From contig OZ020246.1 in assembly GCA_963971285.1 (NCBI GenBank), positions 18,459,217 to 18,523,216 on the forward strand: a stretch of DNA of 64,000 nt, read 5' to 3'. This stretch comes from Astropecten irregularis (Eukaryota; Echinodermata; Asteroidea; Paxillosida; Astropectinidae). The notes under the pieces are model-generated. The model saw nothing but the letters and a program-made list of their open reading frames with translations. It was not told the DNA's origin and searched no databases. A program made the translations under genes and the position numbers. Positions 44,912-57,800 of the stretch are shown piece after piece; positions within the stretch are counted from its first letter, which is position 1, and each line of letters starts with the position of its first letter.

Positions 44912-47900
44912 CGATGCCATATCTGTAGAAGAATTCACATGAAGCATGAACGATTTGAACTGGAGAGTTTGAGCATCTCTGCATTGCAGGAAGCAGCTTA
45001 TGTCATCGGTCTGAAAGAGACGTGATGCTAAGCACACTTTAGCCTGGTAATCTCTTGAAGAGTACCAAGTATATATATACCATTCAGCTCCGGTCTGAAC
45101 ATCTTCCAATACCCTGAGGCAAGTCTTACTTTCAGAACCTTTGTCTCCGCGGATGGGAGTGGTACATTCAAAGACCCGGCCCCCGGTTCCCTTCTAATAT
45201 CTCACCCCGATTGAGTTGTACCACATCAAGCAAGCAATTGCTCCAGGGAATCATCAGAGGATGGATCATGGCAGATAAGGCCCGCTTCCTGCCAGCAACT
45301 CAGGGGTCCAGGACAGCCTGTAAAAATGTTCTGAATGTGGCATTACATGTGTTACATGACAGGCTGTGTCAGCGTGTCTCTTGTTCCCGGTGTCTGCATT
45401 AATTATCATATCCATGATGCATTGTCTGCGGGGAATTGGTTTGGAGATGTGGACAGCTGTGCGACACTGTATGTGTCATACGTCAGCGAGGACACCCGCT
45501 GTGAACCGATTGGAAAGTTCGCAAGTGCATTCCCCGGTCATTGTCATTGGCCATAGTCATCAAGCAGCCAAGAGCAACTTTGCTTCAACGAGGCTGGTTT
45601 CCCTCTGCTTAGTGTAAGTAACATAGCAGCAAGGAAAGTTTCAAAGCCAAGAAGAAACTCATTTTAAAACTGCTTTTCTTTCCTCCCCAAATAACCAATT
45701 ATCAAGTAGTCTGTTTGGCAGATGTTGGGTGTATTGGCTGTCTTTAATTTGAATAGGTTATTAAGGGAGCAAAACAAATTCTCTGAGCTTTGTATAATCG
45801 TCATGCTTCTTACAAATGTCATACAAATGTTAGTCTATAGACTACGTTGTAAATCTACAAATTGACCACACTATGTAAAAAGTCAGACCATTGTACATTA
45901 GCGCAGATTAGTTGAAGGTAGCCTACATGTAATTGCCTTGTTGCAGGTGTATAAGTGTACAAATTATACATTATGCAATTACTTACATTTTTTTACGTCA
46001 GAGTTTTAACACCTGGCAACAAGTTACCTCATCTAAACCATTTTTTGTGTAAATAGTAAAAAAGAAAAGCAATTTGTGTGTAAATAATCTGAGGTATGCA
46101 TCTTTCACCTTACACCTGTTGCAGAGTATAGGAACTAACTGCCAATTGTTTTTAGCACAATTAACACTTGACCAAAAAGTTACGTAAAACGTAAGTCCTC
46201 ATGGTTCTGGTAGAATTTTAAATAGTGTATATAACAGAAAGAAAGACAAAAAACAACCATTAAGTGAAAAATGGTGCTAACTTATTGTTCTTAAAAAGTA
46301 TTTAATCTTGCCTTTTTATGGAGTCATTCTTGAATGTTCAAGAAGTTGTACAATGTTTTTTCCTATGCAATGAATTTTTTTTTAAATGTTTGGTAAAGTA
46401 AGTCATTTTTCTTCCAGAATTGGAGCAATGGCAGTGGATTGTGCCATGTTCATTAATAAGAAATATCAGAAAATGAGAGGTGGTTATATTTTTGGTGGGA
46501 AAGCCTTGATTGATTGGGAGTTTAATTCCACTCATTTGAGGCATGATTTGTTGGCTTAGTCTGTAGTACCATATGTTGAGAGTACATTAAGGCATCTGCT
46601 TTTTCCAAGTTGTAATGAAATCATGCACAAAAGTAATATAATTGCATATTTTGTTCCATTATAGAATCATGGACCAGCATAATGTCTGAAAATCATAAAT
46701 TTTATGCCAATTTTGGAAAATACAAATTTGTTATCTTGATTTCATGCTGACATATGGTGTATCGTGACTAGTCCTTCAAGTATATGAAAGCCCTCATCAG
46801 AACTTTGTCTAAGGCTCAGGCTCTGGCTCTGGCTATAACTTGACTTTAAAAAACTCTGTACGTCAGTGTGAAGATCATGAATACCAGACCATAGCCGTAG
46901 CCTGATTTAAGGCTGGGAAAAGAACCAAGATGAGGACATTCTAAAACGTGTAGTTACTTGTTCCGTGCCATTTCAACAGACACATTCATCTGGCTTTGCT
47001 TAGATTTAAGCCTGCAATATTTGATTGCTATAGTATTTATGGGTTTTTTAGTTATACTTAAAATCTTTGAGTCTTCCGTATGACTTCCAGGAAGAGTTTA
47101 AGATTCCAAACTAGCAAAGAATTTAACTTGTTGTTTTATTTCTGGAGACCAGTTTTGTACATTCTTCAAAAGGATTACATATCCAAGAACAAATTTTCAG
47201 GTCAGCCAAAGATTTCTGTAAATGCAAAAGAATGCAGAAGACTTGAAGTATTCTTGAACACATTGTTTGATGAATTAATACGCTAATTTAAACTGTACAT
47301 CTTTTTAATATTCTTCTTGTATAATTCATGATATTCAAACAGTACATTTAGATGTGAATTTTTATTTTATTTATGTCTTGTTTAGTTTAGAACTAATCTA
47401 TAGTTGTGATTAACAGCTGAGATATTTGACAAGATGGACTTTTGTTTTCATGCATGGGTTATTGCGGAATATCTTATTTACTTATTAAAAATTAAATTAT
47501 TAGCATTTACTACTCAGAAGAGGAAGATTCTTCTGAACTAATCAGTATTTGGATGTCCTTTGTGAATGAAAAAGTGGAGGGACATTGGAACTTGTCTTTT
47601 CTGGAGATAGGTACTAAGTCACTCCTATACCACATCCATTGGGAAACACACTTTAATGCCTGCCAGTAGTACAACATTTAGCCTCTCTGTTATACATGCT
47701 CCCTGAATCGTTGATAGAGCTGTTTTAATGTACTTAAGTAACTTGCTGTATTTACCGCAATGCTCTTTTTTGAAATCTTGGCTTGGGTCTGTCTTCAGCT
47801 CCATTCCATGCATTCATTTTCAGTAACAGGTGTCAGGTGTCTTTTGGGTATGGATTGGAAGTAAAAACTCAGTTTTGAATAAGAAATTGATGGTTCAAGT

Positions 47901-50030
47901 TTTAAAACCAAAAACCTCAACCTGTATTTATGTTGTTAGATAATAGAGGTGAACCCTTAAGTCAAACTCAGGGTTTCAAAAAGGCCATACGTACTCAGGC
48001 AGTCAATATGCATACTTGAGTCATGAGTTAGTCCGATGGACATTGTCAGCATTGGTCTAACTGCAGCCTCTCCTCTTTGAATCATTTTGTGCAGATTAAA
48101 GGAAATATGAATCTTTGAAGTAAGTAAGCAGGTTCCTCGACCGGCTTATTCATGCACAGGCTGTCAATGACACTGTTAATGATACTATGTAGCCTCAACT
48201 ATTTAGCACAGTTGTTAGTGCAGTTGTTGTCCTTTTTTATCGGAATTAGGTGTGAAGCCTAAAGAGTAACACTTTAATTCAAATAGGAAAATAGTCTGGC
48301 CTTTTCCTTAAACCTGTAAGCAAAATAAATTTTTTAATGAAAGCAATCTTTTTCTATTGTAAAACAAGTTTGAACTAAACGACCATTGTTTCTATGGGAA
48401 TTTGAGCACCTTAAACAGCTTAAAGTAGGCTGCATCTAATGCTGTTATAACCCTGTGTAAACCCCTGAGTCACTCACTAGTTCATTGTCTGGAATCCCTG
48501 GAATATAGTTCTAGAGCACAGCAGCTATGCCCAATCATCATACTCACCAGGGACTTGAGTCTTAATAAGCAGAGTAATTATGACAGTAAGGGATAAGGCA
48601 GACTGACTAATTATGTGATGTACAGGGTCTGGACAGATAATCTTGGTCCCTTAACCCCACACCTAGTGGCCTGACTCATATCCTATGCTACCCTGGATCT
48701 TTAGGCCACCCCCTGGAGGCTTCTTACTCCTCAGGTTTTTTTTTTCTATTATTAATTTTGAACTTGCACCTGATAAAAGTTTCTTGGTATGAATCTAAGA
48801 TGAGAGATCGTGGCATGCATAGAGAGCCAGAACTTTGCAAAGTTGTTATTTTTGTCAATGACCTGAATGAAATGATTGAAAAAGGATTGTAAAACAGATG
48901 AAAATCTATTTATATGCAATGTGTCATTTCATCTTATGACCAGTTGTTTTTTCAGCGAAACTTAAATGTTCCTTGTCCTTAAAGGAAAGGTCATATGCTA
49001 GAAAATTGTTCAAGCATTGAGTGTTTCTGATCAGGTTTTTGACTTGAAAACAAACCACAATGTGTATTTACATGGTATGCTGACTTGTGGTAATGTAGGT
49101 CACCTACCTTGCCCCATTAATAAAAGGTCATTGCATTGCGTTCTGTATTTTGTCAGAAAGTTGTAGTGGTTTTAATAAGGCATGAACCCACCGGAGAGTA
49201 CCAATTTCAGACTGATGTTTTTGTGAATGTACCTGTAAAAATGTTCTAATCAAGACAAATTGACCAGCGGTTAGATCCGTGTAATTCATGCCATGATTGT
49301 GGTGTTAGTTACTATTAAGGAACCTCTGTGCAGAATGTTTATCACCACCCACAAGTTTACATTGTGGAGATGGAAGATGTGAGCATTTCTTGTGGATGAG
49401 TTATTTATTGCCTGGCTTTCATGTTATACCATTGCCAGGGCAAGTTTGTCTAAATGAATAGTAGTATTCTCCTAGTTGATACAGCTAAGCTGATGATATT
49501 ATTTAGTGAGGCAGCTAACAATAATGTACTTGTTTGTTTGTTTGTTTGTTAATAATAGAAGGGTCATGTGTTTCTGTGATTTGTCTGAGACAATGCCGTC
49601 TCGCTTATCTATCCAAGAAATCCGAGGCAACTTTTTTTAATTGTATGACTGTTCTCCATTGTCTCTGGCACAGGCTTCCAATAGTTTTCCTCTCTTATTT
49701 TCATAATTAAATCATTGTACAGACTTTGTAACCATGTTTAATGATGTACCCATATATTCTTCTTATAATGTTATTATTCATATTTTTTATTAAAATATTT
49801 AATATTGTGATTCTGAATTGGCATGCGTTTGTTTCAGTTTTTTCCCCTAAAAGTTTGCTTTAATTTTATTATATTGTTTCTAGTCCACTGATTGTTTGTC
49901 TGTCTGTCTCTTTTATTTTGTAGAAGGTGGTGATTTTTACAACTGCTCTTCTATCGCTTTTCATTAAAGATCTTTTTAACTTTGTGAAGAACTTCAAGCC
50001 AAACTTTTAAATACAATAGTTGAGATGTAA
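44912..50030 (+). other. 3' UTR and downstream flank of the RhoGEF gene
   Basis: No coding exon is seen. Possible poly(A) signals: AATAAA at 48324 and 49119; ATTAAA at 47483, 47491, 49789 and 49963. I cannot choose the cleavage site. The stretch holds a diverged GGCTC-type repeat (about 46805-46935), a (GTTT)n microsatellite at 49528-49550 and otherwise AT-rich unique-looking sequence. Short open frames here look random. Confidence 0.4.
46805..46935. mobile_element. Diverged GGCTC-type MITE in the 3' flank
   Basis: GGCTCAGGCTCTGGCTCTGG on the left and CATAGCCGTAGCC..AAGGCTGGGAAAAG on the right resemble the ends of the 11074 family. The interior is shortened. Confidence 0.45.
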
Positions 50031-50318
50031 CGTTAGGGGGCGCTATATTAATTCAGGAAATTATTTTTGTTTGGGGCGTAACTGTATAAGCTCCGCCCCC
50101 TTCTACTACAGCCTTAATTATATTGACCTACAGAGGGCGCTTGTCAAGGAAAGTCTGGTACCACTAACATCCCAAGGAAAATTCTGATACATCATAACGA
50201 CTTTTGTCAAAGAACCAGACTAGCAGTAGAAAAAAAACACAACAACAACGTCGTCTGCGTGGCCGTGGCCGGCCGTGCGGACTGGAGACAGAAATATGCC
50301 CAAGATGACTGCTTTTTG
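50030..50318 (+). promoter_or_regulatory. Possible CpG-rich promoter with a short first exon
   Basis: GC-box-like GGGGCG and CTCCGCCCCCTT occur in 50070-50105, and a CpG-dense stretch follows at 50240-50285. The first ATG after it (50296) opens MPKMTAF and meets a perfect donor TG/GTAAGTAATT after 50318 (phase 2). No following exon could be proven. The exon-like stretch at 58620 has the matching entry phase. Confidence 0.25.
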
Positions 50319-50854
50319 GTAAGTAATTGTGTAAAATGTTATGGTTTCCTTAAGTAGGGATAAAGGATAGTACCAAGAGTTCTGTGTTCTTCGGTCGAGG
50401 CCCTTAGAACGTCCTAGGCATGTTTTAATACAAAATTGTGGAGCAGACGACACACTTGTCAAATGCATTGGCACATGCAACCGCTACTTACTTAGCTTGC
50501 AAATTACGCATTTTGACAATTATTCCATACAGAAATTCACATAACAAATTTGATTGTCCCATAACCAATCAGTCATCAACCTGTTTCCCCCCAGGCCATA
50601 GCCTTTTGGAGATTACAAGGAGCCTAGGAGTTCCACCCTTTTCAGGATGTAGGTGAAATCTGGCTCTGCATCTATTTTACATCTATGGGATTGTTTAATT
50701 ATTGAAAATGCATATTTACCTGTAATTTTCTGTATAAAACTGCTCAAGAATAGAACTTGTTAGTTGTAATTGTGCAACTTGAGCAAAATGTTGAATGGTC
50801 TTAGATACATTGTGTCTGTTTCAATTCTGACATTGTTTTACAATTTAGTACCCT

Positions 50855-51003
50855 GGGCTGGATTTCACAAAGCACTAAGATTAATCTTAAGATGAGTTGT
50901 TCAGTATCACCATAGTGATTGCTATTGTGACATCACACGTTGCTTAGCAATTAAGATGAATTCACACTTAAGATCAATCTTAGTGCTTTGTGAAATCGGC
51001 CCC
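50855..51003. mobile_element. Small MITE with near-complete inverted repeats
   Basis: The left GGGCTGGATTTCACAAAGCA and the right-end reverse complement GGGCCGATTTCACAAAGCAC continue into CTAAGATT(A/G)ATCTTAAG. 149 bp. Confidence 0.85.
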
Positions 51004-51724
51004 AAATTCTTTTAAGAGGATTCAAGTTACCAAATTCACATAAACTGTTTATGTTGATTTGATATCCATTTTGATATCAGCAAGCTAATTAGGACAGTTA
51101 GCAGGTTTTGAGCTTTTGAGGGAAATTGTGAAGGAAATCAGTGCGCTCAGCAACACAATAAATGACACTCAACATACAAGGCCTGGAAAGCCATATCAAT
51201 GCAAAAGTGGGCAAGATTGTGACCCATTTTCTCTGTGAAAACAGCATTAGAAGTTCCAGAAACTATCCACTTGAAATATCCACTAGACCGTGGACCGAGT
51301 CTAGTGATTTCAGTGTCGGTAAAGTGTGTACTGCACTAGTCCGGCTGTCTAGTGATTTTGTTTTCCTTGCACAATTAAAAGGTGCCTAAATTTATGATTT
51401 TTGGCAGAATATTGCATACATTTAGGGTTTTCCTATGTACATGAATGCCACAGGTCTAGTGAACAAAGTTCAGCAGCCGATTTCATGAAACTTCAAATGT
51501 TGCATGCGCAACATTTTGTTGCGTAACTTACGCAACATTTCCCTGCCTTTTAATAGTATGCTGATTTTAATGGCTGATTATGAATGTACTCTAGCAAAAT
51601 AATTTCCATTTAGGGCTATGGGTATTTGGGGGGCCAAATTGTTGGTGGAAATATTTACTCTTGGTTATAAACTCCAATTCGATAATGATCTAAGAAAAAG
51701 AAACTGTTTGTACTTGATCATCTC

Positions 51725-52935
51725 ACTCATCCCTCTTCTTTTGTCCTCAGACCTGTTGCATGTTTGCCAGGTTGTCATGACAATCAGTCCCCGTTTTATC
51801 TACTCTTGCCAGTACTTATAAGTAAATCAGTCTGTTTTCTAGCCTACTTGCATTGTCACCCTTTTCCATTGTCTTCCTTAATTCTGATCATGTCTACTAC
51901 TCATCCCTTAGTTCCCTTTCCCTATAATAGTGATTTAAACCATCCCACTCATCTCTCTTCTTTTGTCTCCAGACCTGTTGCATGACTGTTTTGTAACCTA
52001 GACAATCTAACCCTTTTTATTTTCCCTGTCCCCAGCCTACCTGCCTAGGCTGTAAATGCAATGGCATCCCTATGTCACCATGTTGCCTACTCCTCATCCC
52101 TCTGTCTCCATTCCCTTTGGTGTTCTTGATCCTACTCATCCCTTTGCATGATCATTATGACAAATCGCTCTTTTGACTCCAGCCCTGTTGCATTTTTTTT
52201 TGCACCTTAACAATCAGTGCCCTTTTGTTAAATGATATCTACTCTTGCTAACAGTTAGTCCAAGTTGAGCTGTTTGCTGGCCTACCTGCAATGTCACCCT
52301 TTGTCTTTGAATATCTTCCCTGATCGTGCCTACCTCCCTTAGTCCTCTTTCCCTATAATGGTATTTGATTATGAATTTATAATCCCACTCATCTCTCTAC
52401 TTTTGCTCTGAGACTTGTTGCATGTTTTCCTTGTGTCTTGAGAGTCTGTCCCCTTTTGTTTGATTAGGTCTACTCTCTTGAGTAAATAAGTCATCATTAC
52501 CTGTTCTTTAGCCTTCCTGCAATATCATCCCTTTCATCTTCTGATCTTGTCTACCCCTCATCCCTTTATCATCTTACCAAGCAACAGTGCTTGATCTCTC
52601 TTCTTTTGCCCCTAGACCTGTTGCATGTTTGTCCTGTTGCCTGGAAAATTTGCCCTTTTTTGTTTTCTTATCTACTCTTCCCAGTATTTAGGTCATTCAT
52701 GTTCCCCAGCCTACCTGTAATGTCATCCCTTTTGCCTACCCCTCATGTCTCAGTCCCCATCATCCCATTCATCTCTCTTCTTTTGTTCCCAGCCCAGTTC
52801 CATGTTCCCTGGTGCCTTGACAATCTCTTTAAATGTTCTGCTCCGCTCAATCTATACATGTATGTGTTTTTTACATCAGTCATTTATCCTTTCAGAAATA
52901 TCTTGCTAGTATTGAAACATCAGGGTCCCTAACAA
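51725..52935 (+). repeat. ~180-230 bp tandem repeat, six units, ending in a hairpin-motif tail
   Basis: The block CTTCTTTTGTCCCCAG-ACCTGTTGCATG recurs near 51751, 51973, 52183, 52413, 52616 and 52793. Between repeats are CTACTCTTGCCAGTA and CCTACCTGCAATGTCA blocks. The last unit runs into CATTTATCCTTTCAGAAATA and TTGCTAGTATTGAAAC (52893-52920), a decayed hairpin-motif end. Confidence 0.75.
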
Positions 52936-53084
52936 TAACCGGTACACACCATAGTCATTACCCTGGTTGATGTGCAGTTTGAAGTAATTTAGTCTTGCTT
53001 AGATCATAAAAAAGGAAATAAAAAGGCAGTAAAGCTGTAGTGTACTGAGCATTATGTCCAATGTTGGGGTATAGTTTAAATAAT

Positions 53085-53275
53085 TATTCAGTTGTCAAAT
53101 GAGACAATTGTCAAGGCAATAGGAAAAAAACATGCGGCAGGGCTGGAGACAAAAGAAGAGAGATGAGTGGGAAATACAGGGAAATATGATAAAGGGATGA
53201 GCCGATAAGTGGCACCTGCGATCAAAAAGAAGATGATGACAATGGGGGTTACAGGTAGGCTAGTAAACAATGAGC
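53085..53275 (-). repeat. Inverted unit of the ~200-bp repeat
   Basis: Reverse complement of the 51725 units: CATGCGGCAGGGCTGGAGAC, AAAAGAAGAGAGATGAGTGG and TTACAGGTAGGCTAG. Confidence 0.7.
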
Positions 53276-54189
53276 AATGGACTTGTACTAGTTACAACTG
53301 ATATGACATTTAACAATCGAGGATGGACCTGGGAAACAAAATTAGTTAATAAAAAATAATTATAATCAATTACCCAGTGTAGTGCACACATGTATACATG
53401 TATGTATATTATGCCTCATATTGGAATAATATAAATAATAAACAGATGATTAAATATGTGTAACCAGTAAGTTGTCAAATCACATTTTGGATGATGTTCT
53501 ATCACTGCTCATAACCGGTGGCAGCCTTGCAATGTTTCCCCCAACAATTTTGCAAAAAAACCCCAGATATATCTATCTAGCCCTACCTACTCATGCTCTG
53601 TTTAGAGTGTATCCTTAATCCTTCAGAATCACCTAATTCTCAGCCAATAAAAATGAGATACAATGCATACAACATCCTCAAATGTCAATCTATACCCCTA
53701 GTTCAGTACCCACTGCCTCAACTCCTTCTATGTTCAAACTCCTGACTATAAAAAAACTTCTTAGTTAAGATCAATGTTGAACTTGTCCTCCCCAAATCTG
53801 TCAAAACTTAATAGAATGTGGGTAGATTCAGGAAAGTCAGGTCTGGGATGACTACTGTTTGGCCCAAAAGGGGCAAAATACCATACATACAAACCTCAAT
53901 TTGCTGATTGAAGAATAATTTATTTAGTATTAGAGTCATTAAAAAGGAGGGACATGTTGTAATACTTGGATTTGAATGTTGCACAATTGAGGCAGAGTTT
54001 CTTAAAAGTAAATGTTGCTCATCTTGTAAGAAGTTGGTCCTTGTAGTGTCTGCTCATTTGCTGCTGACTTTAAGTGGAGCTTGGAGCAGGCCCAGGACAG
54101 CCCTTTTCCAGAAGGAATACTTACAACACACTGACATACAAAACATTCTTTCTGTGATTCTATTTTAACATGGATTGTCTAGAGTGTCT
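53276..54189. other. Gene-less stretch between inverted repeat units
   Basis: AT-rich. An 86-codon frame at 53908-54168 has no splice context or recognisable motif. Nothing else seen. Confidence 0.4.
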
Positions 54190-54410
54190 TATAAAGACCG
54201 ATTGCCCAAGCAACAGGGACAAATGTGCAACGGAGATAGGGAACAAAAAAGGGAGAAATCAGGGTGATGTAGTGCCATCATAGGGGATAAAGGGATCAGG
54301 GGTAGGCTAGATCTGAGGGAAGATGAAGACAAAGCAAACTTTATTTTCATGCAGGCTGGGAAACAGGGATTGATGGGCCAGTAAGAGAACAGGATAGGGG
54401 AGCAGCTGAA
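54190..54410 (-). repeat. Diverged inverted unit of the ~200-bp repeat
   Basis: GTGCAACGGAGATAGGGAAC, AAGGGATCAGGGGTAGGCTA and CAGGCTGGGAAACAGGG follow the same order on the minus strand. Confidence 0.5.
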
Positions 54411-55317
54411 AATATCATTCTGAAAAGAAGCATCATTTAACAGTGATGCAGCACTAAAGATGATAAAAGAAAATCCATAAGATAAGAAGAACAGAACAAC
54501 AGGATTGATCATTTCCTTCCTGGATATCGAGGCCATGGTCTGAAGCATTTCCAAGTCATTCATTGACCTGCATGATCATCTAAGAAACTGAGAAATTGAG
54601 TATCTTGTTTCTTAGTTTTATCTGTGGATCTGTGATCATTTACAACCTTTTCATCTATGATTAATTTCTTTCCCGTATTTGTTTCTTGAACACAGGTTGT
54701 GTTTTGAGCTATCTTGGGAGATTACTGCACAGTTGAGATTAACTCCATCTAGACTGAATTGTCTGCAATGAGGACATATACTTGGATCAGCTCCCTTCCA
54801 CCAAGATGCTGTGTGAGGCTCAAGATGTAATGTACATATAAAGGGTGCACAAAAAGAAACCGCTTCCGTTGATTTTGACGCCCGACCCCTTTAAATGAGG
54901 ACTCAACACTGTTCAATGCGCACAGCATTGTTTGTCAAAAGGTGCAAAATCAAAAATTAAAAATTGAGCCCATGTCATGTCAGGCATATTACAGGCAAAC
55001 AATATCAGGCAATCATCAAGAAGAAATTACATTCACCTCACCTCATTCAATTCACTTCATAATTTTCCTTTGGATAGAAAAGACATGGCAATGAAAATGT
55101 GATTGATTCTACTGAAGTTTCTTTTCGTATGCAGTAAAAGTGGTTGCCTCCAAGTTGCCTTGCGTGACATGGCCTCAAGATATCTCTCTCTTTATGACTT
55201 ACATATGACTCTTTATGTAGCAGAAGATCACTCATGTAATTGCATTTACATGTATTGGCAAACTAATTTGAAAGCTTTTTGATCTGGTTGTAGCATACAT
55301 GCAGGCACTATTTTTTT

Positions 55318-55630
55318 ATAAAAGCCATATCCTCTTTGAGTGATCCCCATGTACCATTCCCAGGTTGCAGCATTGCTGCGTGTATCATTGAAACGATCCC
55401 TAGGGTGTGGCGGTGTGTGCGTGGTTTTATGGCTTCTGACTGCCAAACGAACAAAGATAATTGACTATTGGGGTCACCACCAACGTAGGGCTGGATGGCT
55501 CAGTTGGTAGAGCGCCTGTACGGTATTCAGGAGGTCGCCGGTTCGAATCCCGCTCTAGTCAATTTTTCTTTGTTCACTTTTTAATGACTTTAAAACTCAG
55601 TCAGTTTCCCTTGTGGTTATTTGATGACTA
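55318..55630 (+). repeat. tRNA-like dispersed repeat, copy 5 (full length)
   Basis: The tRNA-like part is 55489-55560, with A box TGGCTCAGTTGG and B box GGTTCGAATCC. The upstream part (ATATCCTCTTTGAGTGATCC, GTTGCAGCATTGCTGCGTGT) and the tail (CAGTCAGTTTCCCTTGTGG) match copies 1, 3 and 4. Confidence 0.85.
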
Positions 55631-56274
55631 TTTATAAAAGAGTGAGAAGAGTGTATTTAATCATACATTTAGCAGTCATCCGAGGCCTCAGTGTTTTGTA
55701 AATTTTTGGGCAGATGTCTAGTAATGTAGTTTTGAAGTTAACATGTATCTTGAATTGATAATAACAAGAAGTAGGGCTTTATTACATTCCCAGACTTTTC
55801 AGGATGCAATTGGATCTGTGATAAATAATGCAGATATTGTTGCTACCTGTCATTTAACCATCCATGGATGATGTAGATTGTGTGGGGGGATATCTTTTAT
55901 GAGAGATCAAATTCAGAAAGTAGTACATCATCAATTCCACAGAAGCATGGATCTAAACACAAACTAGTTTGATGTTGTGAAGCATTGTTTCATTCAACAA
56001 TCGGTTACACACAGAAGATGACGATTTGTAGTGAATCTCTTTTGTAAGAAAGGTTCTGAGAAGAACTGGAGAGCTCAATATATCATACGGCATGTTCAGG
56101 AGAATGTAGGATGTTAGCTGGAGTAGGGGGCATGTATGGCAGCTCAGGGTTCAGTAGAGAGGATTTATAAGCTTGATGAGGTACGGTATACTGGATACAA
56201 AGCCGGGCCAATGAGGCATAAGGCAGGGAATGTGCACACGTGTAGCAGAGATGATGAGATTGTAAGGTGTCTAA

Positions 56275-56766
56275 AGCCCCTTTCACACCGGGCCTTACGT
56301 ACAGTTGGGTAGCTTTGCGTAGGGACTACACTGCCCTACGCTGTTCCTACACTAGTCTACGCTGGCTTACGTAACACTACGCTGAGTACGCAGAAGGAGT
56401 ACGTGAGATGTACGCAAAAAATTAAACATGTTTAATTTGTTCGTGTACTCCTGGCGTAGTACACTGGACACCGAAAGTACCCAGTTTTTACGCAAGTCTA
56501 CGTTACACTACTCTTCTGGACAGTGTACACCATGCCTACGCAATAGTACGCTACCCAACGTCTGTTATACGCAATCCTACGCGCATGTACGCCAATTATA
56601 TTTTGCTGGTACATGTAGGTACTTGGTGCCTCTGCACAGGGTAGGCAACCATACCCCATCGCACTACGTACATCTATGCAGGCCCACCTAGAGTACACAG
56701 CCTTATTTCGGCGTACACGATACGCAACACTACGCAACTCTACGTAGGCCCGGTGTGAAAGGGGCT
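56275..56766. mobile_element. TACG-rich MITE, ~490 bp
   Basis: AGCCCCTTTCACACCGGGCC is present at both ends in inverted orientation, with TAA next to each end (a possible 3-bp target duplication). The interior is packed with CTACG / CGTAG / TACGCA words in both orientations. Confidence 0.85.
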
Positions 56767-57800
56767 TAAATGGTATATGGAATCCATAGACAAACTTAAT
56801 GAGGGTACAAACTAGGGAGGTAACCATTTGGGCTGTCTCAAAATGGACGTGTTGTCAGATGTTTCTGATGGAAAAGCCTGTGTCTTGTGAACTGATACTG
56901 CATTGTGTCAGACTGTCGGTCTTTATCTGAAACTTCAGCAAGGCTCACAGTAGTAAATAGTTTGTGATTACTTGGGTAGGTGAACGTGGACACTGCTGCA
57001 TCCTCCAATGAGAACTTGGAAGTGTTAAACTCATGTATACTGGTCAAAACTGAGGACTTGTTAAGCATGTACATGAACAGTGAATGTCATTAATTATGTG
57101 CTTTAAAACTAGAAGGTGCCATTTGTCTTCGCATGTGGTTAATTTTGAACTGTTCTGGTCATGTACACTACAATTTAAGTTCCTCATTGGACGCAAAATA
57201 AAACAATAAATGTCAACTAATTTGTGTAATGCGTTATTTATTTATCATTCTCGCCTTGCAAAGTCAACAATTTTATATTTATTACTTTATTACAACTTCA
57301 TTTACGTTGGGAATTTGTTAATACAGTTATAAGTAGATTCAGATAATAATAATCATTACAATGTAAATAGGCAAATGAAGGAAATTTGATGATCGTAAAA
57401 TAATATTCTGGGAAATATTCACTGGAAAAGGCGTCCTGAAGCATTTGGAAAACCTTAAGATGGTGTTTAAACTCATCAACTATTTTCATGAATACATACA
57501 TGATTACAAAAATATATAACTTCCAATTATTCCCAGATGATGGCATTTGTTAGCATACCCAATTCCCGTGTTCATTTTTTGGCTATGCTTTCTATCTTGT
57601 TTTGTCAAAACACATCGAAACGCCACAATTACCAAACTTCTTGGGCCTAATATATTCCCTCTTTCTTAGCAAAGTGAATTAACCAAATTGAAACAAATTA
57701 AAGCAACTATTGCTTTGATTGATAACTGAAATCTTGGCTGGTATTCATAAAAACAGTATTTTCTGAAGGCTAAATCTGCCCTAACTGTTCGGACTCATCT

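Noticed and set aside
53908-54168. 86-codon plus-strand frame
   Set aside because: No splice or initiation context, no recognisable domain, and AT-rich codon use like the surrounding non-coding DNA.
54660-54780. Middle exon joining the 50318 donor (acceptor TTGAACACAG, 26 open codons)
   Set aside because: The frame is open in phase but ends in a stop without a donor. Composition is not coding-like.
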